NCBI GenBank assembly: GCA_019359215.1
Contig: JAHHHS010000014.1
Span: 1 to 64,000, forward strand
DNA from: Nostoc indistinguendum CM1-VF10
GTDB lineage: Bacteria > Cyanobacteriota > Cyanobacteriia > Cyanobacteriales > Nostocaceae
Length of the DNA stretch: 64,000 bases
Direction of reading: 5' to 3'
The notes under the pieces: model-generated
The model's database searches: none
Seen by the model: only the letters and a program-made list of their open reading frames with translations
What the model was told of the DNA's origin: nothing
Translations under genes and position numbers: made by a program
Part shown: positions 17,244 through 26,295 of the stretch, piece after piece
How positions within the stretch are numbered: the first letter of the stretch is position 1
Layout: each line of letters begins with the position of its first letter

Positions 17244-20036
17244 TCAAAATCTTTCTCCTCTGCCCCCTGCCCCCTGCTCCCCTGCCTCTATGGCTAGAGG
17301 TAATGTAAACCAGAAAGTTAACCCGCGCTTGCGGTTACTAATAACACCGATTTCGCCACCATGTGCCTTAATAACTTTCCGACAAAGATACATTTTTAAG
17401 CCAATGCTTGTGGAACAACAGTCTTGCGGATCACGGACATGGAGATCGAAAAGGCGATCGCACTCTAGTTTGCTCATTACTACACCGTCATCTCGAATCT
17501 GAGCACGAATCATTCCATCTTCAACGGTGGCACTCAGAATAAAATGTAATCCTGGTGGATTATTTTGTAAGCTATGTGTTACTAAATTTACCAAAACTTT
17601 TTGCAACAGAGTCGCATCTGCCATTACTAATGGTAAATCCGCACAAACCAAGTTCTTTAAAGTCGCTTGATTTTGTGTCAGCATAGGTTCCAACTGGGCG
17701 GATGTTCCTTCCAGTAAGGTGCTAAGTTTCACAGGTTCACGTTTGATGTCAATACCCTGTTGTTCACAGGAATTAATTTCTAGCAATGAGTTAATCATCG
17801 TCAGTTGGCGATCATTGCCTTGAATCATCCGTTCGATAATCGAGCGAGATACTGGAATTGGGGATTGAGAAGAGGCAGAGGGGCAGGGGGCAGGAGGCAA
17901 GGGGGAGGATAGAAGATTACTTCTTTCCCCTCTGCTCCCTGCTCCCTGCTCCCTTGCTTCTCCTCCACTCCCCACTCCCTGATTTAACAAATTCTTTAAC
18001 ACCATCAAGTTACCCATCGCCGAAGTTCGTAAATCGTGGGCAACTGTGTGCAAAACAACATCTTTGACGCGATGTAGTTTTTCAATTTCTTGCATTTTCT
18101 GCTGCAATTGTGCTGTCCGTTCTTCTACTTGGCGTTCTAAAGTAGTGTTGAGCTCTGCTAGTTTTTGGTATATCTGGCTTTGCTGAATAGCGATCGCTAG
18201 TTGTTCTGACATCTGCTGTAACAAATCAATTTCTACTGGCTGCCAATGACGCGAACCTGAGCATTGATTGGCAATTAACGCCCCAAATAGTTCGTCACCT
18301 AGCATAATTGGTACAGCCAAAGTAGCCTTCGTTTGGAATTTTTCACAGTGCGCTTTTACTTTGGGGGATAATGACATTTGCGTTATATCTTCAACAACAC
18401 GCACAACATTATCTTTGAGTAAATTTCTTAATTCTTGTAAATAAGCTTCATCCTTAGTAGACCATCCTGAGAGTGATGGATACTTTGGATCTACTGATTC
18501 GGCAAGAGTTCTGATTCCTAAATTGGCATTATTTAGACCAATAAAAACTCGATCTGCTTGCAGAAATTGCCTGACTTCCGTCACCGTGGTTTGGAGAATT
18601 TCGTCTAAGTTAAGGGAAGATCGAATTCGCACTAGTGTTTCTGCCAACAAGCGATCGCGTTGGGCACAAAGGCGTAATTGTGCCTCCACCTGCTTACTTT
18701 CTGTAATGTCGTGATGGACTGCTAAAAGCGAAGGGAGACCATCCAAATCAATGATTTCGGCTGAAAGCTGCGTTGTAATTATCTTGCCAGACTTTTGCCG
18801 AAATTCAAATTCCAAGTTGCGAACAACTCCTGTAGCTTGCAACTCCTGTAATAAACTCAGGCGATCGCGATCGTGTACCCAAAGATTTAGCTCAAAAGAA
18901 GTTTTACCAATTGCCTCATCTCGTTCATAACCTGAGAGTTTCACAAAACTGTCGTTAACTTCGATGAAGCGTCCTTCTTGCAGCGTACTGATGGTAATTG
19001 AATCGGGGCTACAACTAAAAGCTTTAGCAAATTTTTGAGCAAGATTTTGTAAGGTAACTTCTGCTTGTTTACGTTCTGTGATATCTCGGACAATTGCTAG
19101 TACCTCATCTTGGCCACTTACTACCAACCGCGCCTCATAATCTTTAACTCCCCAAGGCGTTGGTAATTGATATTCGCAACTTTGCAAAGTTCCCGAATCT
19201 AAAGTTTTTGCGATCGCTTCCAGGCTAATCGCTGCAACATCACTAGGCAATAACTCATCCACATGTTTGCCAACTATTTCTTCTCTAGTAAGAGTGACAT
19301 TTGCTCCTTCACTTTTCAAATCTAGATACTTGCCATCACGGCTGATGCGAAACATTAAATCGGGGATAGCATCCAAAATTGCTTTATATCGCGCCTCACT
19401 CTCTTGCAATTTTTCTTCGGCTTGTTTTCGGTCTGTAATATCCATGATCAAGCCATTCCAAAGAAAATCGCCGTTAGGTTGTAATTCCGGTTGCGAATTA
19501 CCTTGAATCCACTTAATTTTGCCGCTAGGCGTGATGATCCGACCTTCCCAATGCCAAGGTGTAATATTTGTGCTACAAACATCTATAGATTCTGTAAAGG
19601 CTTTTATATCCTGTGGATGAATCAGTTTGTATAGCACCTTAAAGTCTGCCTGTACAACTTCTGGTTCTAATTCATATAAATATTCACAACCAGAACTAAC
19701 ATAAAGGACAAACACAGAACCATCCTGCTGTTGCAGAACTTGGAAAATTATTCCTGGTAAATTGACAGTAAGCTTTGAGAGCAAGTTAATAGTCTTTTGC
19801 TGGCAATTTGGTGTATACAACGATTTTACAACGGTTTCATCCACTCTTTGACCCTTAGATAGACAAGCTATTGATGTACAATTAAAAGCCAGAATAACCA
19901 ATTTAACAGTTTTCATTCTGTGAGCATAATTGCTAACAGAATCGAAACTGCACCTTCTTTCAGAGTAGTTCCTGATGAGGCGATCGCATTCACCCAATCG
20001 GGTGAACGATTTGTCAGGAGGAGAATCTGGTGACAA
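17244..20036 (-). CDS. Multi-PAS/GAF histidine kinase with a divergent catalytic domain
   Basis: Up to 930 residues from ATG 20036; MKTVKLVILAF at 19916 is an alternative start 40 codons in. Order: three PAS domains (each ending in a PAC-like DITDRKQ/DITERKQ/DITESKQ), one GAF domain (LRSSLNLDEILQTTVTEVRQFL...FGALIANQC), a coiled coil, then a dimerisation domain with His667 in HTVAHDLRTS. The catalytic domain is unusual. The second N-box Asn is His (NLVTHSLQNN), G1 reads RDDGVVM rather than DNGVGI, and G2 reads SIGLKMYLC. ATP binding is therefore uncertain. A ~35-residue Gly/Ser/Pro-rich insert after the phosphoacceptor helix, and the tail EAGEQGAGGRGERF, are translated from G/C-rich repeats. 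Paralogue of the kinase downstream. Confidence 0.83.
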   Translation of the reverse strand: MSPDSPPDKSFTRLGECDRLIRNYSERRCSFDSVSNYAHRMKTVKLVILAFNCTSIACLSKGQRVDETVVKSLYTPNCQQKTINLLSKLTVNLPGIIFQVLQQQDGSVFVLYVSSGCEYLYELEPEVVQADFKVLYKLIHPQDIKAFTESIDVCSTNITPWHWEGRIITPSGKIKWIQGNSQPELQPNGDFLWNGLIMDITDRKQAEEKLQESEARYKAILDAIPDLMFRISRDGKYLDLKSEGANVTLTREEIVGKHVDELLPSDVAAISLEAIAKTLDSGTLQSCEYQLPTPWGVKDYEARLVVSGQDEVLAIVRDITERKQAEVTLQNLAQKFAKAFSCSPDSITISTLQEGRFIEVNDSFVKLSGYERDEAIGKTSFELNLWVHDRDRLSLLQELQATGVVRNLEFEFRQKSGKIITTQLSAEIIDLDGLPSLLAVHHDITESKQVEAQLRLCAQRDRLLAETLVRIRSSLNLDEILQTTVTEVRQFLQADRVFIGLNNANLGIRTLAESVDPKYPSLSGWSTKDEAYLQELRNLLKDNVVRVVEDITQMSLSPKVKAHCEKFQTKATLAVPIMLGDELFGALIANQCSGSRHWQPVEIDLLQQMSEQLAIAIQQSQIYQKLAELNTTLERQVEERTAQLQQKMQEIEKLHRVKDVVLHTVAHDLRTSAMGNLMVLKNLLNQGVGSGGEAREQGAGSRGERSNLLSSPLPPAPCPSASSQSPIPVSRSIIERMIQGNDRQLTMINSLLEINSCEQQGIDIKREPVKLSTLLEGTSAQLEPMLTQNQATLKNLVCADLPLVMADATLLQKVLVNLVTHSLQNNPPGLHFILSATVEDGMIRAQIRDDGVVMSKLECDRLFDLHVRDPQDCCSTSIGLKMYLCRKVIKAHGGEIGVISNRKRGLTFWFTLPLAIEAGEQGAGGRGERF

Positions 20037-20222
20037 AAAAGTTAGTTGTAAATAGTGATCAACGGCACTTTCTCAGATTTGATCGCAATAATCAGATAGA
20101 AAGTAGTTGAACAATACATTTAATCTAGTTTTATCTAAAAAATAAATAGAGCTACCAACATATAGGAACTAATGATAGGCATTTTCAAGTGGATATTTTG
20201 TAAAACATCCGAGGAGACATAA

Positions 20223-21389
20223 ATGCAACTACAACAGACACCAGTTTTGGAAGACACTCTTTGGGAAGCAGTTTTAAATCGAGACTCTGCTTTTGAAGGC
20301 AAGCTTTTTTACGGTGTTCGCTCTACAGGCATTTATTGTCGACCGATTTGCCCTAGCCGTAGACCGAATCGCAATCAAGTTTGTTTTTTCCAGTCGGCAC
20401 AAGAGGCTGAAATTGCAGGTTTTCGACCTTGTAAGCGCTGTCAGCCACAATCTGAAACAGTTTCAAATACAGCTAAAGCGAAAGTCTTAACTGTATGTCG
20501 ATATATTGAAGCACAAGTTAATCACGTCCCAACCCTTTCGGAACTATGTTCTCACGTTAGAATGAGTCCCAGCTATCTGCAAAGAATATTTAAGCAAATA
20601 ATTGGCGTATCTCCCTTTCAATATGCAGATGCGCTGCGTAGCCAACGATTGAAACAGTGTCTCCAAGAAGGAGAGGAAATTGCCCATGCACTTTACGACA
20701 CAGGGTATGGTTCAAGTAGTCAACTCTATGAGAAAGCACCTAAGCAACTGGGAATGACACCAAGAACTTACCAGCAAGCCGGAAAGGCAATAAATATTGT
20801 CTATGTGATCGCTCCATGTCCACTAGGATATTTGCTTGTAGCAACAACAGAGAAGGGTATCTGCGCCGTTAAACTAGGTGATAAAGCAAACAAGCTTGAA
20901 CATATTTTGAACCAAGAATTTCACCAAGCGCAGATCATGCGTGATGACGACACACACAAGGAATGGATACGAGCAATTCTCAACTTGATTGCGGGAGATG
21001 AAACACATCTCGATTTACCACTTGATGTCCGTGGGACAGCATTTCAGAAACAGGTGTGGCAAGCATTACAAAAAATTCCATATAGCGAAACCCGCACATA
21101 CACTGATATTGCTCGTGATATTGCCAAACCTCTAGCAGTCCGCGCGGTGGGTAATGCTTGTGGAGCTAATCCAACAGCGCTGATTGTACCGTGTCACCGC
21201 GTGCTGCGGAATGATGGCAGTCTTGGTGGTTATCGCTGGGGAATTGAACGCAAACAAAAACTGCTTATACAAGAATTAAAACGCACCGCGCGGGATTTAA
21301 AGATTACGGATCAAAATAATTCTTTCCCAGTCCCCAGTCCCCAGTCCCCACTCCCTAATCCCTTTTCCAAAGATGACTCAAACACCTGA
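20223..21389 (+). CDS. ada: Ada: methyl-phosphotriester/O6-methylguanine transferase and AraC-type regulator
   Basis: 388 residues. The N-terminal Ada zinc domain has Cys39, Cys43, Cys70 and Cys73 (TGIYCRPICPSR, FRPCKRCQ). Cys39 corresponds to the E. coli methyl acceptor Cys38. An AraC-type helix-turn-helix follows at about 95-185, then the MGMT domain with the acceptor motif PCHRVLR near residue 330. Methylation of the N-terminal Cys turns such proteins into activators of alkylation-repair genes, and the alkA-like gene overlaps its end by 17 bases. The start is supported by GAGGAG 9 bases upstream. The last ~20 residues (PVPSPQSPLPNPFS) come from a CCCCAGT heptamer repeat. Confidence 0.93.
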   Translation: MQLQQTPVLEDTLWEAVLNRDSAFEGKLFYGVRSTGIYCRPICPSRRPNRNQVCFFQSAQEAEIAGFRPCKRCQPQSETVSNTAKAKVLTVCRYIEAQVNHVPTLSELCSHVRMSPSYLQRIFKQIIGVSPFQYADALRSQRLKQCLQEGEEIAHALYDTGYGSSSQLYEKAPKQLGMTPRTYQQAGKAINIVYVIAPCPLGYLLVATTEKGICAVKLGDKANKLEHILNQEFHQAQIMRDDDTHKEWIRAILNLIAGDETHLDLPLDVRGTAFQKQVWQALQKIPYSETRTYTDIARDIAKPLAVRAVGNACGANPTALIVPCHRVLRNDGSLGGYRWGIERKQKLLIQELKRTARDLKITDQNNSFPVPSPQSPLPNPFSKDDSNT

Positions 21390-22029
21390 ACTAGAATCGC
21401 TGACTGAAGAAAGTCTTACCCGTGGTTTAATGGTGCTGGCCAATCTTGATAGCGATTTGGCTCGGATTTTAGATACACTGGGGCCTCCACCTATATGGAA
21501 AAGAGAACCGGGTTTTGCAACGCTGTTGTGCATAATTCTGGAACAGCAAGTTTCCGTAGCGGCTGCAAGGGCTATATTTAAACGTCTATGTGGGATTGTT
21601 GTAACTCTAACGCCAGAAAATTTTCTGTTATTGGATGATGTTCAATTGAGAGGAATTGGATTCAGTCGGCAAAAGATTATATACTGCCGTGGGTTGGCTC
21701 AGGCGATCGCAACTGATCAGCTTGACCTCAGCAAGCTGGAAACAATGGACGAAACTACTATCAGAACTGAGCTAAAGCGTCTTAAAGGGATAGGAGACTG
21801 GACAGTTGATATTTATTTGCTCATGGCGCTGCAACGCCCTGATGTCTTTCCCAAAGGCGATTTAGCGATCGCGATCGCTTTACAAAAACTCAAAGGATTA
21901 GCGACGCGTCCAACACCAGTTCAACTAGAAGCAATGACACAGCACTGGCGGCCGTGGCGTGCAGTTGGTGCAAGACTTCTATGGCACTACTATTTGAGTA
22001 ATGCCAATAGTAATATCATGCCCGCCTAA
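21373..22029 (+). CDS. DNA-3-methyladenine glycosylase (AlkA-like, HhH-GPD family)
   Basis: 218 residues. The helix-hairpin-helix LKRLKGIGDWTVDIYLL at about 135-151 and the catalytic Asp163 in VFPKGDLAIAIAL define the HhH-GPD glycosylase family. It excises alkylated purines such as 3-methyladenine. It lacks the N-terminal beta domain of E. coli AlkA, like many short bacterial homologues. It overlaps the 3' end of ada by 17 bases, so the two form an alkylation-response operon and are likely co-translated. Its ATG lies within the repeat-derived tail of ada. Confidence 0.88.
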   Translation: MTQTPELESLTEESLTRGLMVLANLDSDLARILDTLGPPPIWKREPGFATLLCIILEQQVSVAAARAIFKRLCGIVVTLTPENFLLLDDVQLRGIGFSRQKIIYCRGLAQAIATDQLDLSKLETMDETTIRTELKRLKGIGDWTVDIYLLMALQRPDVFPKGDLAIAIALQKLKGLATRPTPVQLEAMTQHWRPWRAVGARLLWHYYLSNANSNIMPA

Positions 22030-22045
22030 TTACCCATAATAAAAG

Positions 22046-22110
22046 AACCCCTCCCCGCCTGCGGGGAGGTTAGCTCAAGCGCAGCTTTGGCGGGGTCGGG
22101 TTTCGAGTAT
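22046..22110. repeat. G/C-rich hairpin repeat between convergent genes
   Basis: CCTCCCCGC and GCGGGGAGG pair over a two-base gap at 22050-22069, followed by AGCTCAAGCGCAGCTTTGGCG with further pairing. It sits between the convergent alkA-like and dapF genes and may end both transcripts, although no long T-run follows. Confidence 0.55.
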
Positions 22111-22144
22111 TATGCCTTAATTGCCCGGACATAATATAAGTCGG

Positions 22145-22984
22145 TTACAATTTTCCAGTGAATACTCGTTCAGCCGGACCTGTCATGTAAACTCGTTGGT
22201 CGATTTCTGACCATTCAATTTGCAAGGGACCACCAGGTAATTCTATTGTGGCAGTGCGATCGCATTTCTCTGTTAACACTCCAGCTACCAAGGAAGCACA
22301 AGCACCAGTTCCACAAGCTAATGTAATCCCAGCACCCCTTTCCCATACCCGCATTTTCAAATAGTCACGGCGTACCACTTGAATAAATTCGGTATTTATG
22401 CGTTGGGGAAAAACTGGGTGATGCTCAAATTTAGGACCGATGGTTTCTAGCTCAATTGCTGCGACATCTTCCACAAAGGTAATGCAGTGGGGATTTCCCA
22501 TATTTACACAGGTGACATCCCAAGTTTGCCCTGCCACCTCTAACGGCTGATTAATCACTTTTTCTTGAGCGGGTGCAAGATTAGTAGGAATTTCGCTAGC
22601 TAGTAACCTGGGTAAACCCATGTCTACTTTAACTTGACCATCAGATAAGAGTTGGGGAGTCATTACACCACCCAAAGTATGAATGCGATATGAGTCTTTA
22701 TTTCGGGATTCACCTTCTAAGTCTGCCAAAAAGCCAGCTAAACAGCGAATGCCGTTGCCACACATTTCCGGTTCTGAACCATCGGAATTAAAAATCCGCA
22801 TGGTGTAGTCAGTGCCGTTTTCTCCAGGCAGGGCAAAAATTACACCATCAGCACCGATGCCAAAATGGCGATCGCACAACTTGATGGCTTGCTCTGGAGT
22901 CACTACAGGCTCAGATGACGAGCGATTGTCAATCAGAATAAAGTCGTTGCCTAGACCATGATACTTAGTAAATTCGATTGCCAT
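22145..22984 (-). CDS. dapF: Diaminopimelate epimerase
   Basis: 279 residues. The two catalytic cysteines are Cys75 in EMCGNGIRC and Cys224 in ACGTGACAS, which act as the acid/base pair converting LL- to meso-diaminopimelate for peptidoglycan and lysine. The N-terminus [21 protein letters not shown] is the family opening, with the substrate Asn. Length is normal. It is divergent from hfq, with 69 bases between the starts; I recall the same dapF-hfq pairing in other cyanobacteria. Confidence 0.95.
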   Translation of the reverse strand: MAIEFTKYHGLGNDFILIDNRSSSEPVVTPEQAIKLCDRHFGIGADGVIFALPGENGTDYTMRIFNSDGSEPEMCGNGIRCLAGFLADLEGESRNKDSYRIHTLGGVMTPQLLSDGQVKVDMGLPRLLASEIPTNLAPAQEKVINQPLEVAGQTWDVTCVNMGNPHCITFVEDVAAIELETIGPKFEHHPVFPQRINTEFIQVVRRDYLKMRVWERGAGITLACGTGACASLVAGVLTEKCDRTATIELPGGPLQIEWSEIDQRVYMTGPAERVFTGKL

Positions 22985-23053
22985 TTCCTCAAGGATGAAT
23001 TATCAAGGATTAGTTACTCTTTATTTTGCCTTGTAGGTTCATCTTTACTAAAA

Positions 23054-23269
23054 ATGCTTACCGAATTTGACACCACTTTGCCTAGTATTATCCAAGTCCA
23101 AAACCTGATTAAACAAACAACGCCAGTAGAGTTAAAGCTGCTGACTGGTGATGTGCTAACAGGAAGGGTTTTATGGCAAGACCCACAGTGTATCTCTATT
23201 GCGGATGAAAACAGTCAGCAAACCACCGTTTGGAAACAAGCGATCGCTTATATTAGACCCAAGAGTTAG
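23054..23269 (+). CDS. hfq: Cyanobacterial Hfq-like RNA-binding protein
   Basis: 71 residues from ATG 23054. The frame is open upstream to 22958, but that stretch lies over the dapF start and does not resemble the family. The sequence follows the short cyanobacterial Hfq: LPSIIQVQNLIKQTTPVELK, then LLTGDVLTGRVLWQDPQCI, then an Sm2-like end AIAYIRP. The Sm fold forms a hexameric ring. In cyanobacteria Hfq lacks the classic RNA-binding residues and is reported to act with the pilus motor PilB in motility and uptake. The protein has no C-terminal tail. A HIP1 octamer lies within its last codons. Confidence 0.88.
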   Translation: MLTEFDTTLPSIIQVQNLIKQTTPVELKLLTGDVLTGRVLWQDPQCISIADENSQQTTVWKQAIAYIRPKS

Positions 23270-23424
23270 TCATTTGTCCTTTGTCCTTTGTGAATGACCA
23301 ATACAACTCTTGGAGAGGTTGCGCCCTAAGCCTAGCTATGCCGCAGGCTTTACGGCTACGTTCACGACAAGCTCGGCACGAGTCGCTCAGTATAAGTGAC
23401 TAATGACTAATGACTAATGACTAT
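23270..23424. repeat. Repeat cluster between hfq and the antiporter gene
   Basis: Starts with GTCCTTT heptamers after the hfq stop, then carries the interspersed element AGCTATGCCGCAGGCTTTACG (23334 on), and ends with four TAATGAC units (23397-23424) that run over the antiporter stop codon at 23421-23423. Confidence 0.75.
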
Positions 23425-25760
23425 TCTCGCCAATTATCCATAGGCAGAAACTCATTGAGCGCTTCTGCCTCAGCAGCTTTTACCACTGGGATAGAAAGGG
23501 GTACTGAAGTTGCGATCGCAAATAACTGTTGTAGTTGACTCAGACCTGTCAAGCCACCACATAATAATACTTGGTCGCCAATTCGCAAATCCATGCTGCC
23601 ATCAGGATAACGAATAAACTTACCATCGCGCCGGATCGCCTGTACCTGTACTCCAAATTGCTTACCAATATTTAAATCTGCAAGGGTTTTGCCTAGTGTT
23701 GGTGTATCTGCATTGACAGTAACCCACTGGCAAGCACTATTTTCTCCGGGAACAGCAGCTTGTCCCTTAGCAAATTCTGCCAAAGCCGCCAGTTCTTCAT
23801 CTGCTCCCACTACTAGCAGGCGATCGCCTTCTTCCAATTTGGTTTGATTGTTGGGATAATCGATTTCATCGCCGTTAGCGCGGCGAATTGCCATCAAACT
23901 CGCTCCTGTTAAATAGCGCATATCTGCTTCTTCTATGCTCATGCCAATTAAGGGCGAATTAGATGGTAGAGAATACCAGCGCTGATTTAGATCGCGAGTT
24001 GCTTGGCGCAAATCACGAGCCACTTCACTAGCAGAACGCTCTGGACGAAAATCCAAATAATGATCGTTACGGATTTGCTGCATTTCTCGTTGAACGACAG
24101 TTGGCGACAACAAGCCTAAGCTAGTTAATAAATGAGTTGCCATTTCTAAGCTGGCTTCAAACTCTGGTTGCACAACTTCTTTCGCTCCCAATTGATACAG
24201 CACCTCAATATTTTTATCCTGGGTAGCACGGACAACTAAATCTAATTCTGGGCACAATTCCAGAGCGCGTTTCAAGCAAAGACGGGTACTCATGGGGTCT
24301 GGGAGTGCGATCGCCATTCCTTTAGCATGACTCACTCCGGCGGTTTCCAGAACGTGTAAACTGACGCAATTGCCATAAACATAAGACACCCCAGCCTCAC
24401 GCAACTGCTGAATTCTACTTTCTGATTGGTCGATTACTACCACAGGTATGTCGTGTTGCAGCAACAACTTGACTAAATTTTTGCCGACTCGCCCATAACC
24501 ACAGACTACCAGATGGTCTTTAAAGGGCAAATCTTCCGACACATCCCGTACCTGATCTTCTTGTAAATACGGTTTCAACCAGGGCATTGATTCGGCAAAA
24601 TTAAATAAAAATGGCACTAACCGCAGGACAAAGGGAGTAAGCATGAGGGTGACTGCGGTGGTTCCCAAAATTAATAAGTATATCTGTCGGGACACCAGCC
24701 CCAATGATTGCCCTTCGCTGGCTAGAACAAAGGAAAATTCCCCAATTTGCGCTAGTCCCAAACCAGCGATTATGGCTGTTTTTAAAGGGTAGCCAAACAA
24801 CTTTACTAGGGGCGTGATAATCAAAAATTTACCTACGAAAACTAGTGCTACCAGTCCTAAAATCAATTCCAGGTTGTTCCACAAAAACACTGGATCGATT
24901 AACATCCCAATGGCGGCAAAAAATAAACTGGCAAAGATATCTCGCAGGGGTTCGACATAAGTTAGGGTTTGATCGGCGTACTCCACCTCAGAAATCATCA
25001 AACCCGCGACAAATGCTCCCATTTCAATCGACAGCCCCAAATGCTCTGTTAACAGGGCAATACCCAAGCATAGAGCTACAACTCCCAATAAAAATAGTTC
25101 TCGGCTTTCGGTACGGGCTAACAGTCGCAACAAAGGCGGTATCAGCCAAATCCCCGCAGTTATTGCACCAGCAGCAAATAGACCAATCCACAGCAGCGCT
25201 GTCAGCACGGCAATGCCAATGGTTTCTGGGGGTTGGTTGAGGGCTGGTAAGACTGCTAACATTAGTCCCAGCGCTAAATCCTGTACTACCAAGATCCCTA
25301 GCATCACTTGCCCGTGAGGTGTTTCCGTTTCGTTGCGTTCCATCAAGCACTTGAGGACAACTGCTGTGGAAGACAGGGACAGAATACAGCCCAAAAACAT
25401 CCCCTTAGCAGGTAAGGCTCCCCAGGCTCCAGTTAACCCACATACCACAACTGTGACCAAAATTGTCAGAGCAATTTGAAGTCCACCCCCGCCAAGAGCG
25501 ATCGCTTTTACCTTTTTAAGCTCCGCCAAAGAAAACTCCACACCCAAGGCGAATAATAAAAAGGCAACCCCGAACTGTGCCAGAGTCTCTACTTGAATAA
25601 GTTCTTTAATCAATCCCAGTCCGGTTGGCCCTATGATTATCCCGCCAATCAGATAACCTAGCAGCACGGGTTGTCGTAAAAGTGCCGCCAACAGTCCACC
25701 GCAGGCTGCAACACCTAGAACTAAAACTAAATCAACAATTAGCCTAAAATCTTCTTGCAC
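23421..25760 (-). CDS. Kef-type cation:proton antiporter (CPA2) with RCK domains
   Basis: 779 residues. Residues 1-385 hold about 12 membrane helices of the CPA2 exchanger, opening VLVLGVAACGGLLAALLRQPVLLGYLIGG. A TrkA-N/RCK domain follows, with the Rossmann motif VVCGYGRVGKNLVKLL near residue 415. Two consecutive TrkA-C domains follow (about 600-680 and 690-770), which usually bind nucleotides or other ligands and gate the transporter. Two TrkA-C copies are more than in E. coli KefB/C, but I believe this is common in cyanobacterial homologues. Probable role: K+ or Na+/H+ exchange for pH and ion balance. Confidence 0.87.
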   Translation of the reverse strand: MQEDFRLIVDLVLVLGVAACGGLLAALLRQPVLLGYLIGGIIIGPTGLGLIKELIQVETLAQFGVAFLLFALGVEFSLAELKKVKAIALGGGGLQIALTILVTVVVCGLTGAWGALPAKGMFLGCILSLSSTAVVLKCLMERNETETPHGQVMLGILVVQDLALGLMLAVLPALNQPPETIGIAVLTALLWIGLFAAGAITAGIWLIPPLLRLLARTESRELFLLGVVALCLGIALLTEHLGLSIEMGAFVAGLMISEVEYADQTLTYVEPLRDIFASLFFAAIGMLIDPVFLWNNLELILGLVALVFVGKFLIITPLVKLFGYPLKTAIIAGLGLAQIGEFSFVLASEGQSLGLVSRQIYLLILGTTAVTLMLTPFVLRLVPFLFNFAESMPWLKPYLQEDQVRDVSEDLPFKDHLVVCGYGRVGKNLVKLLLQHDIPVVVIDQSESRIQQLREAGVSYVYGNCVSLHVLETAGVSHAKGMAIALPDPMSTRLCLKRALELCPELDLVVRATQDKNIEVLYQLGAKEVVQPEFEASLEMATHLLTSLGLLSPTVVQREMQQIRNDHYLDFRPERSASEVARDLRQATRDLNQRWYSLPSNSPLIGMSIEEADMRYLTGASLMAIRRANGDEIDYPNNQTKLEEGDRLLVVGADEELAALAEFAKGQAAVPGENSACQWVTVNADTPTLGKTLADLNIGKQFGVQVQAIRRDGKFIRYPDGSMDLRIGDQVLLCGGLTGLSQLQQLFAIATSVPLSIPVVKAAEAEALNEFLPMDNWRE

Positions 25761-26295
25761 CAGTTTTAAAAGAACTATTAAGACCTATTAATTTAGGATA
25801 CAAAGTTTTATGATCTCAAACAGCTTGTTTAATGAAGGTGCGACAAAATTTCCATATTGGACATTGAGTTTATGGCAACACGGTTCGGTTAACATTTTAA
25901 TATTTTGAAGATCCCCCAAACCCCCTTTAAAAAGGCTTGCTCTTAACCCTCTTTTACACCCTTTTTAAGGGGGTCGCCGCAGGCGGGGGGATCTTAACCG
26001 AACTGTATTGGAACCGCTATCAGCTCTTGCCCATCTAACTTGCACATTTTTTTCTGTTAACTGCTGACTGTTAACTGTCAGAAGTCAACAAATCTCATGA
26101 GTTATTATGTAATTTAAAGGCGTAATAGCTTACTTTCTTTCTCAATACAGGTAACACAGCTGGCAGCACAAAACGCAGAAAACGTAGCGATCGCTGACAA
26201 ATTGTTGAGGGGAGCGAAACATGGAGTGAGATCGTTCTATCCACTGGGTTCCGCTCAGAATGACATTCCTAATTTTTTGACTTTTATTAAGAAGT
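25761..26295. other. Intergenic region, about 535 bases
   Basis: Contains the composite palindrome at 25873-26010 and short GTTAACTG-type heptamers near 26055-26085. One HIP1 octamer lies near 26190. No gene seen. Confidence 0.6.
25873..26010. repeat. Composite palindromic element, MITE-like
   Basis: Outer arms CGGTTCGGTTAA (25881-25892) and TTAACCGAACTG (25994-26005) match with one mismatch. Inner arms AAGATCCCCC (25908-25917) and GGGGGATCTT (25986-25995) match perfectly. Between them lie CCCCTTTAAAAAGG-type sequences also seen in the element at 38 kb. Confidence 0.6.

Noticed and set aside
17106..17297. 63-codon plus-strand ORF between the two kinases
   Set aside because: Consists of the interspersed GCCGCAGG repeat and the G/C-rich tract; no protein character.
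22958..23053. N-terminal extension of hfq
   Set aside because: The family start is at 23054 and the extra codons overlap the dapF start; no ribosome site for the longer form.
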